11,108 bases of DNA from JBDTLH01 sp039934875 (GTDB lineage: Bacteria > Acidobacteriota > Terriglobia > Terriglobales > Acidobacteriaceae): the NCBI GenBank assembly GCA_039934875.1, contig JBDTLH010000289.1:1-11108 (forward strand). Direction: 5' to 3'. Shown here piece by piece: positions 5,519-11,108 of this stretch (the first letter of the stretch is position 1; every line of letters starts with the position of its first letter). The notes below the pieces were generated by a model, which saw only the letters and a list, made by a program, of their open reading frames with translations, did no database searches and was not told the origin of the DNA. The position numbers were made by a program, and so were the translations under genes.

Positions 5519-6895
5519 ATGTTAGCTCCGAGAAGGCTGCTTTGGATTGCGACGGTCACTCTGTCGCTTGGAATAGTTACTGTTCTCTTTTCCTCATCGG
5601 CTGATGCGGGAAGCGACGGAGGTCAGACCATTCTGACGGTTGATCCGTCGGGACTGCTGACATCGTATGCCAGCGTGCCGGTTGACCTGACCAACCCCTT
5701 CTTCCAAAGCATCGGGACCAACGGCCGCAGTTGCGCGAGCTGCCATCAGGCGGCGGACGGCTTCGGCTTCACTCCGCCGCATGTTCGCGAACGCTTTAAC
5801 TTGAGCGCCGGCAATGATCCCATCTTTCGTCCCAACGACGGCGCGGTCTGCCCCACGGCCGACGTCTCTACGCTGGCGGCACGCCGTCAGGCATACCGCA
5901 TGTTGCTCACCAAGGGCCTGATCCGCGTGAGCCTGGCTATACCCGCCAACGCCGATTTTCAACTGGTCAGCGTGGACGATCCTTATAGCTGCACCAGTCC
6001 CTCGGACATCGCGCTGTTCCGGCGTCCGCTGCCTGCCACCAACCTGGCATTTCTCAGTTCGATCATGTGGGATGGCCGAGAATCTACTGTTGCCGGACGA
6101 AGCATCGCCGGAGACCTTGGTTCGCAAGCTATCGACGCGACCACCGGACACGCGCAGGGCGCAGTTCCTACCCAACAGCAGGTCGCGCAGATCGTGGCCT
6201 TTGAAGAGTCGCTGACCACCGCGCAGGGCATCGACGTCAATGCCGGAATTCTGTTGGCGGATGGCGGCAATGGCAGCGCCTTCCCTTTGGTAAATCAGCC
6301 CTTCTATCTCGGCATTAACGATGTACTGGGCGGCGATCCCAATGGCAAGCCCTTCAATCCGGTGGCGATGACGGTCTATTCCGCATGGGAGAATCTACAG
6401 AATGGAGACCCCTATTATCGCGCCGCGCGCCGGGCGGTCGGCCGCGGGGAAGCGCTCTTCAACTCGCTTCCTATTCCCATCTCCGGCGTTGCGGGCCTGA
6501 ATGATGTGATTGGCGTCCCCCTGCTTCAGGGTACCTGCACTACCTGTCATGACTCACCCAACGCCGGCAGCCATTCCCTGAAGCTGCCCATTGACATTGG
6601 GATCGCCGCAGCTTCGCGCCGTACACCCGATATGCCGCTCTACACTTTCCAGTGCCAGAATGGGCAACAGGTACAAACCACTGATCCGGGCAAGGCGATG
6701 ATATCCGGCAAATGCGCGGACATGGGCAAGATGAAAGGTCCGGTGCTGCGTGGACTCGCCGCCCGCGCCCCCTACTTCCACAACGGCAGCGCCGCTGACC
6801 TGGGCGCCGTAGTTGACTTTTACAATACCCGCTTTAACCTCAACATCACCGCCCAGCAAAAGAGCGATTTAGTCGCCTTTCTGAAAACCCTGTGA
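5519..6895 (+). CDS. Secreted di-heme cytochrome c peroxidase/MauG-like protein
   Basis: From the ATG at 5519 the product has 458 residues with a clean signal peptide: positive APRR, a hydrophobic core, and a likely cut after SSADA near residue 30. Two c-type heme sites are present: CASCH at 72-76 and CTTCH at 340-344. The family marker WDGRE is at 184-188. The C-terminal region LRGLAARAPYFHNGS (APYFHNG at 417-423) followed by VVDFYNTRF is typical of bacterial di-heme cytochrome c peroxidases and MauG relatives. It probably acts in the periplasm, reducing peroxide or carrying out a related oxidation. The two hemes are about 268 residues apart, clearly more than the roughly 150-170 of classical CcpA and MauG, so an enlarged middle region is present. 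The frame is open from a TTG at 5480, but that start has a weak ribosome binding site and would put 13 residues before the signal peptide. No partner gene lies next to it. Confidence 0.85.
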   Translation: MLAPRRLLWIATVTLSLGIVTVLFSSSADAGSDGGQTILTVDPSGLLTSYASVPVDLTNPFFQSIGTNGRSCASCHQAADGFGFTPPHVRERFNLSAGNDPIFRPNDGAVCPTADVSTLAARRQAYRMLLTKGLIRVSLAIPANADFQLVSVDDPYSCTSPSDIALFRRPLPATNLAFLSSIMWDGRESTVAGRSIAGDLGSQAIDATTGHAQGAVPTQQQVAQIVAFEESLTTAQGIDVNAGILLADGGNGSAFPLVNQPFYLGINDVLGGDPNGKPFNPVAMTVYSAWENLQNGDPYYRAARRAVGRGEALFNSLPIPISGVAGLNDVIGVPLLQGTCTTCHDSPNAGSHSLKLPIDIGIAAASRRTPDMPLYTFQCQNGQQVQTTDPGKAMISGKCADMGKMKGPVLRGLAARAPYFHNGSAADLGAVVDFYNTRFNLNITAQQKSDLVAFLKTL

Positions 6896-6913
6896 TTAGA
6901 GTGCAATTTGCCA

Positions 6914-6945
6914 GGGGGTGACTCATCAGCGCCCCCCTTCTTTCG
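6914..6945 (+). terminator. Probable terminator of the cytochrome gene
   Basis: GGGGGTG (6914-6920) can pair with CGCCCCC (6930-6936), with one G-U pair and a 9-base loop, followed by the pyrimidine run CTTCTTTC. It lies 18 bases after the cytochrome stop. The T-run is imperfect, hence the moderate confidence. Confidence 0.5.
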
Positions 6946-6954
6946 TCAAAGCAT

Positions 6955-7098
6955 TAACGCAGAGTTCGCTGAGGACACAGAGCGCGCAGAGGAAAGCAAG
7001 AAAAACCACAAGCTTTTGCTCTTATTTCTGGTCTTGGGTCTTAATTTTGGTCTTCGCCTAGGCTCTCCTCTGTGTCCTCTGTGTCCTCTGTGGTGAAG
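6955..7098. repeat. Inverted-arm element, GCAGAGGACACAGAG type
   Basis: The left arm (about 6955-6993) contains GAGGACACAGAG at 6971-6982. The right arm (about 7063-7098) contains its exact reverse complement twice, CTCTGTGTCCTC at 7068-7079 and 7077-7088. The arms are made of short tandem units and enclose a core of about 70 AT-rich bases. The plan matches the element before nusB, and the arm unit is related (ACGAAGGACACGAAG there, GCAGAGGACACAGAG here). It fills the spacer between the cytochrome terminator and the lepA promoter region. A 62-codon frame inside it reads mostly as repeat and is not called a gene. Confidence 0.75.
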
Positions 7099-7141
7099 CC
7101 TTTCGTCATTCTGGGTGTCTCCCGGGTGATCCCCCGCGAAC

Positions 7142-7150
7142 TGTTAGAAT
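7142..7150 (+). promoter_or_regulatory. lepA: Possible extended -10 promoter for lepA
   Basis: TGTTAGAAT fits the extended -10 form TGn-TAnAAT and lies 53 bases before the lepA start. No good -35 is visible at 17 bases upstream, which is tolerated by extended -10 promoters. The call is tentative. Confidence 0.4.
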
Positions 7151-7203
7151 CAACCTAGTCCCACCTCTCGCCTTCCGCAGATACAGGCCGCAAAAAGACC
7201 CGC

Positions 7204-9009
7204 ATGGACCGTCAGCACATTCGCAATTTCGCGATCATCGCGCATATTGACCACGGTAAAAGCACCCTCTCCGACCGTCTGCTGGAGATGACGGGTGCGC
7301 TCGCCATGCGCGAGATGCAGGCGCAGGTGCTCGATGCCATGGACCTGGAGCGAGAGCGTGGAATCACCATCAAAGCCCATGCCGTGCGCATGAACTATCT
7401 GGCGCACGATGGCGAGATGTATCAGCTCAACCTGATCGACACTCCGGGCCACGTTGATTTCAGCTATGAGGTTTCGCGCGCGCTGGCCTCCTGCGAAGGC
7501 GCTCTGCTGGTGGTCGATGCCTCGCAAGGGGTCGAGGCGCAGACCCTCGCCACCGCCTACATCGCCATCAATCACGGCCTCGAGATCATCCCCGTAATCA
7601 ACAAGATTGACCTGCCAAGCGCGGACATCCCGCGCACCAAAGAGATGATCGAGCAGACCGTCGGCCTGGACGTTAGCGACGCGCTGCTGGTCAGCGCCAA
7701 GACCGGACTCGGCGTTCCAGAGGTGCTCGAAGCAATCGTAAAGCGCCTGCCTCCGCCCAGCGGCGATCAAGACGCTCCTTTGCAGGCGTTGATCTTCGAT
7801 TCCTGGTTCGATCCTTATCGCGGCGTTGTGGTGCTCGTCCGGGTCATGTTCGGGCGCTTGCGCCGCGGCACCAGGATCCGCCTATGGTCTAACGGCAAGG
7901 TCTTCACCGTTGAAGATATTGGCGTGCTCACTCCCAAGCCGGTTCCAGTGGACGAACTCGCCGCCGGCGAAGTCGGTTTTATCGTCGCCAACCTGAAAAA
8001 TGTGGCCGATACCAAGATCGGCGATACCATCACCGATGATGCGCGCCCCGTCTCCGAGCCGCTGCCCGGCTTTGAAGAGCTGAAGCCGATGGTCTTTGCC
8101 GGGCTTTACACCGTGGACTCGCACCAACACACCGCGCTGCGCGAGGCGCTCGAAAAACTCCGGTTGAACGACTCCTCCTTCTTCTTTGAGCCGGAGAGCT
8201 CGGTTGCCCTCGGATTTGGTTTTCGCTGCGGTTTTCTCGGACTGCTGCACATGGAAATAATCCAGGAGCGGCTGGAGCGAGAGTTCGGCCTTGACCTCAT
8301 CGTTACCGCGCCCAGCGTCCGTTACAAGATTTATAAGACCGACGGCAACATGATTGAGGTTGACAATCCCTCGCGCTGGCCCGACCCGACGATTATTGAA
8401 AAAATCGAGGAGCCGGTCATCCTCGCCACCATCCTCACCAACGAGGAATATGTGGGCAATATTCTGAAGCTGGTGGAAGATAAGCGCGGCAAGCAGAAGA
8501 ATTTTGAATATGTATCTTCAACCCGGGTGATGCTTACCTACGAACTGCCGCTCAATGAGATTGTGCTCGACTTCTACGACCGGCTTAAGTCCGTCTCCCG
8601 CGGATACGCCTCCCTCGATTATCACCTCGCCGATTGGTGGGAGTCGCCGATGGTGAAGCTCGATATTCTGGTCTCCGGAGAGCCGGTGGATGCGCTCTCC
8701 GTCATCATTTATCGCGATTTCGCGCAAGACCGCGGGCGCGCTCTGGTTTCCAAGATGCGCGAGCTCATACCGCGGCAGATGTTCGAGGTGGCTATCCAGG
8801 CTGCCGTCGGCGCAAAAATCATCGCCCGCGAGACGGTTACCGCCATCCGCAAGAACGTCATTGCCAAGTGTTACGGCGGAGATATTAGCCGCAAACGCAA
8901 ACTCCTGGAGAAGCAAAAGGAAGGGAAGAAGCGCATGAAGCGGATCGGGAGGGTGGATATTCCCCAGGAAGCCTTTCTCGCCGTGTTGCGCGTCGGTGAA
9001 GATCAGTAG
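7204..9009 (+). CDS. lepA: Elongation factor 4 (LepA), ribosome-associated translational GTPase
   Basis: This 601-residue product has the standard LepA length. It is a GTPase that binds the ribosome and affects translation fidelity, back-translocation and initiation. The GTPase motifs are in order: AHIDHGKST at 13-21, RGITIKAH, DTPGH at 79-83, NKID at 133-136 and SAKTG from 164. Next come an EF-G-like beta-barrel domain and the stretch GFRCGFLGLLHMEI, then YEVNN-type LepA regions including GYASLDYH. The LepA-specific C-terminal domain is intact, with CYGGDISRKRKLLEKQKEGK and RIGRVDIPQEAFLAVL. The ATG at 7204 is chosen because MDRQHIRNFAIIAHIDHGKS matches the family's N-terminus; no strong ribosome binding site precedes it. 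It appears to be a single-gene transcript, with an inverted-arm element upstream and a convergent gene downstream. Confidence 0.97.
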   Translation: MDRQHIRNFAIIAHIDHGKSTLSDRLLEMTGALAMREMQAQVLDAMDLERERGITIKAHAVRMNYLAHDGEMYQLNLIDTPGHVDFSYEVSRALASCEGALLVVDASQGVEAQTLATAYIAINHGLEIIPVINKIDLPSADIPRTKEMIEQTVGLDVSDALLVSAKTGLGVPEVLEAIVKRLPPPSGDQDAPLQALIFDSWFDPYRGVVVLVRVMFGRLRRGTRIRLWSNGKVFTVEDIGVLTPKPVPVDELAAGEVGFIVANLKNVADTKIGDTITDDARPVSEPLPGFEELKPMVFAGLYTVDSHQHTALREALEKLRLNDSSFFFEPESSVALGFGFRCGFLGLLHMEIIQERLEREFGLDLIVTAPSVRYKIYKTDGNMIEVDNPSRWPDPTIIEKIEEPVILATILTNEEYVGNILKLVEDKRGKQKNFEYVSSTRVMLTYELPLNEIVLDFYDRLKSVSRGYASLDYHLADWWESPMVKLDILVSGEPVDALSVIIYRDFAQDRGRALVSKMRELIPRQMFEVAIQAAVGAKIIARETVTAIRKNVIAKCYGGDISRKRKLLEKQKEGKKRMKRIGRVDIPQEAFLAVLRVGEDQ

Positions 9010-9315
9010 TCAGGATTCGGTAACCACGCGTGCCGTAACAGCCGTATTTTTGTAACCCCTGCGTTTTACTACCCGGTAAGTGCTTTTGTTACAGTCCCTT
9101 AATGTCAAAATGTGCAAAACGACTGATTCCGAACGTAACTGGGAGCATAACGATAATAAAAGCTTGAAATCGCACATTAAACATTAAGTGGTTTGTTTTC
9201 TTTATTTTGCAATGACGAAAGCATAGAGATAGTGGGCTTGGGAAGAGCGAACATACGGCAAAATCCAGCCACTATCCCCCAACTTCCACAATAATATCCA
9301 CAGCTTCAGTCCGAT
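9010..9315. other. AT-richer spacer between convergent lepA and TonB-family genes, with a hairpin
   Basis: No credible gene is seen in this 306-base spacer, which is visibly lower in G+C than the coding DNA around it. It holds a tandem ACATTAA pair (9174-9187) and an inverted pair TGTAAC (9051-9056) with GTTACA (9088-9093). A perfect 8-bp inverted repeat, GATAGTGG (9228-9235) with CCACTATC (9269-9276), extends inward with two bulges. Neither side of that hairpin is followed by a clear T-run, so it is not a typical terminator. A small RNA or a structured 3' end for one of the two genes is possible. Confidence 0.5.
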
Positions 9316-10158
9316 CTAATAGAGGTGGAAACTGACCTCGATTTGCGCATAGACAGCCACCGGACGACCGTCCTTTTTTCCCGGAAGAAACTTCCACTGG
9401 CGGGCCGCTTCGAGAGCTTTTTCGTCCAGGCCCATGCCCAGCGGAGAAGCGAGTCTGGCATCGTGCACCAGGCCGTCAGCGCCGATGACGATTGAGACCA
9501 GCACGGTCCCCTGATACTTCGCTCGCCGCGCCTCATCGGAAAACTCCGGTTCAACCTGGCGGACCACTGTGGGCTGGCTGATGCCTCCGCCCGGGTGGTA
9601 TATTTTGTCGCCAGTGCCTGCGGTAGATCCGGGGCCGACGCCCCGCCCGTTGCCCCGTCCCACTCCGCCGCCGTTGCCATTTCCAATCCCGCTACCATGC
9701 CCGGCCCCATCCGACGCGGGACCGAGAACGCCCTTCAAATCGCCTATAGCGTTGCTGGCAACCAGCGTTTGAGGGACGATTACCGCGGACGGAGCCGCCA
9801 GCTTCGGGTTCTCCATCACATGCACTGTGGGCGGCGCAATCTGCTCCATGCTCGTTTTGGGCGGAGTGCCGCGATTTACCGGCAACAACTCCCGCGCACC
9901 CCCGCCACCTCCACCTCCCGCGCGCTCAAATGCCGGAGGCAGCGACACCGGCGCCAGCAGCGTGCTCAACGACGCCTTCGGATTATTGACCACCCGCACC
10001 GTCACCGTCGCCAGATAAAGCACCGCGGCGATCACCGCCCCATGCAGCAGCAGCGAATACAAAAAGTTGGAGGGCCGCACCCGATACTCGTTCGCCCCAT
10101 CGCCAAACAGCGAAGGCAAGATCAGTTCCGTGGATGCGGGCGACATCATGTACGCCAT
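9316..10158 (-). CDS. Energy transducer TonB-family protein with glycine-rich spacer
   Basis: From the ATG at 10158 the protein has 280 residues. A hydrophobic segment at about 32-57 (NFLYSLLLHGAVIAAVLYLA) anchors it in the inner membrane. The periplasmic part begins with a run of seven glycines near 81-87. A glycine-rich stretch at about 148-192 (GSGIGNGNGGGVGRGNGR) takes the place of the usual proline-rich TonB linker. The C-terminal TonB domain covers about 198-280: VEPEFSDEARRAKYQGTV, VSIVIGADGLV, LDEKALEAARQWKFLPGKK and a final beta strand. Such proteins couple the proton gradient, through ExbB/ExbD, to outer-membrane transport; no exb genes or receptor lie in this window. The start is uncertain: the frame is open to a TTG at 10200 preceded by AGGAA, whereas the ATG has GGAG at a long 11-base spacing. 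A -10-like TAAAAT lies on this strand at 10261-10266. Confidence 0.85.
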   Translation of the reverse strand: MAYMMSPASTELILPSLFGDGANEYRVRPSNFLYSLLLHGAVIAAVLYLATVTVRVVNNPKASLSTLLAPVSLPPAFERAGGGGGGGARELLPVNRGTPPKTSMEQIAPPTVHVMENPKLAAPSAVIVPQTLVASNAIGDLKGVLGPASDGAGHGSGIGNGNGGGVGRGNGRGVGPGSTAGTGDKIYHPGGGISQPTVVRQVEPEFSDEARRAKYQGTVLVSIVIGADGLVHDARLASPLGMGLDEKALEAARQWKFLPGKKDGRPVAVYAQIEVSFHLY

Positions 10159-10389
10159 GAATTTGAGCGCTCCGAAAGTTAGACCGAAGAAGAGCAGCAA
10201 ATGTTCCTGCCGAACGCTCGATTGCTCTTCGCCGGCAGGACTCGGGGTGGAGTATTTCAGATTTTAATCCACCCGCAACCACCGGAGCGGCACTTCGCTG
10301 ACAAAATTTGTTGGGCAATCTGGTAAGCGCCTTTGGTTACTCTCCAACTTGACGGCAGCAAGATGGCGATGGAGACTTGAATTATCCGA

Positions 10390-11108
10390 ATGCCAACAGC
10401 CACAATCGCCAAAAGAATGAGGCAGTCCTGCTGCGCGATGCTGCTTTCCGCCGCCACGTTGATGTCCCAGAAACCGCCGCCGACTTACATTGCAGTGGTC
10501 AGCGGCCAGGATGTGCACGTCACTGGCAGCATGATGATGGTGAACGGCGGGATCGCCGCGGCCTCCGGAGCGCGTATCGAGGCGGCGAAGCACAATGCAC
10601 TGCTCCGACTGACGCGCGGCGGAGAGTTGGCGCTATGCCAGACCTCCGCCCTCTTGCTCGATGCTCGCGGCTCGCAGTTGTGGCTGGCGTTGCAGTCGGG
10701 CACTATCGAAGGGCGCTTCCCGCTCTCCGCTGGCGCGGACTCCCTGCTCACCCCCGATTACCGCCTGACGTTGATCTCCGGCTCCGGCATGCCCGGGCAG
10801 ATGGCGGATTTTCGCGTCGGGATCGGCCCCCACGGAGACCTGCTGGTGCAGGTGCTCGCCTCTAGCCAGGCATACATCACTGTATCTTCGAACTTTGAAC
10901 CCATGCAGGCGGTGGTGCGGCCCGGCGAGGTGCGCGGCTTCCCCGCCTTCGGATCGGATGCGACCGCAGCCCAGGTGGTCACCGCGGTGCCTCTGCAATG
11001 TCCGGTGGAGCCAAGCCAGAACCAGGCGTTGTCGGCTTCGCTGGGCCACGAGCCGGTGCCGCCGAACACGTTGAATATTCCTCTCGCGTATCGCGCCCCC
11101 GAACTGCC
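10390..11108 (+). CDS. Secreted FecR-like protein of acidobacterial type, 3' end outside window
   Basis: The frame opens after a stop at 10378 and runs to the window edge, giving at least 239 residues. The N-terminus (RMRQSCCAMLLSAATLMSQ) looks like a signal peptide with a hydrophobic core. The following sequence, with TYIAVVSGQDVHVTGSMMM, GGELALCQTSALLL, LWLALQSGTIEGRFPLSAG and DSLLTPDYRLTLISG, resembles secreted acidobacterial proteins of unknown function with a FecR-like beta fold (the ADSVLTPDFRILL pattern). The assignment is from memory of that pattern and is not verified. ATGs at 10390, 10417 and 10438 are all possible starts, and none has a good ribosome binding site. It is transcribed away from the TonB-family gene, with a 231-base spacer between them. 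A longer + strand frame at 10377-10865 and - strand frames here are shadows. Confidence 0.7.
   Translation, partial: MPTATIAKRMRQSCCAMLLSAATLMSQKPPPTYIAVVSGQDVHVTGSMMMVNGGIAAASGARIEAAKHNALLRLTRGGELALCQTSALLLDARGSQLWLALQSGTIEGRFPLSAGADSLLTPDYRLTLISGSGMPGQMADFRVGIGPHGDLLVQVLASSQAYITVSSNFEPMQAVVRPGEVRGFPAFGSDATAAQVVTAVPLQCPVEPSQNQALSASLGHEPVPPNTLNIPLAYRAPEL

Noticed and set aside
6908..7096. 62-codon + strand frame ending in SPLCPLCPLW
   Set aside because: It is the translation of the inverted-arm repeat, with no ribosome binding site or protein-like composition. Similar frames arise wherever this repeat occurs.
9102..9167. 21-codon frame starting ATG TCA AAA in the convergent spacer
   Set aside because: There is no ribosome binding site, and a frame this short is expected by chance.
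9294..9302. DnaA-box-like ATATCCACA
   Set aside because: It is a single site with one mismatch. No cluster, dnaA gene or other origin feature is nearby.
10377..10865. 162-codon + strand frame
   Set aside because: Its arginine-rich product is a shadow. The frame starting at 10390 has a signal peptide and stays open to the window edge.
10264..11069. Several - strand frames at the right edge
   Set aside because: They lie opposite the FecR-like gene and have compositions typical of antisense frames in GC-rich DNA.

Overview
The window looks like chromosomal DNA from a member of the Acidobacteriota, probably the Terriglobia (Koribacter-like) branch. This rests on recognition, not on a search. 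The pointers are a secreted FecR-like protein of a type I know from acidobacterial genomes, an energy-transducing TonB-type protein of the form common there, and intergenic spacers filled with repeat families frequent in that phylum. These are arrays of CAGTTCAC, inverted GGACAC-type arms, and the element whose reverse strand reads HPERSEG. No rRNA, tRNA, CRISPR array, transposase or phage gene was seen.

Layout. Positions 1-2386 hold three fatty-acid/butanoate beta-oxidation genes on the + strand: the 3' end of a thiolase, a 3-hydroxyacyl-CoA dehydrogenase (hbd-like) and an enoyl-CoA hydratase (crotonase). Together they interconvert acetyl-CoA/acetoacetyl-CoA, 3-hydroxybutyryl-CoA and crotonyl-CoA; the direction of flux cannot be read from the sequence. 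Positions 2387-4103 hold ribH (lumazine synthase, with an unusual N-terminal extension of about 110 residues) and nusB, a common bacterial pairing. A 54-residue membrane peptide gene with an excellent ribosome binding site follows at 4290-4454. Positions 4494-5444 on the - strand hold the remains of a metal-dependent amidohydrolase that lacks its N-terminal third and an internal segment. Next come a secreted di-heme cytochrome c peroxidase/MauG-like protein (5519-6895) and lepA (7204-9009). A 300-base AT-richer spacer separates lepA from a convergent TonB-family gene (9316-10158, - strand). Divergent from that gene is a secreted FecR-like protein that runs off the right edge.

The genes are mostly housekeeping, and I find no convincing new multi-gene system. 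The unusual material is in the N-terminal extension on RibH and in the spacers. Three spacers, upstream of hbd, nusB and lepA, each carry a different repeat element built on one plan: arms of short tandem units facing their own reverse complement across an unrelated core. The first of these also contains a separate 119-base element with its own 11-base terminal inverted repeats and two GC-rich hairpins. The + strand changes from clearly G-rich in the left 4 kb to neutral or C-rich in the cytochrome and lepA genes, although most genes lie on the same strand, and the broken amidohydrolase sits at the change.
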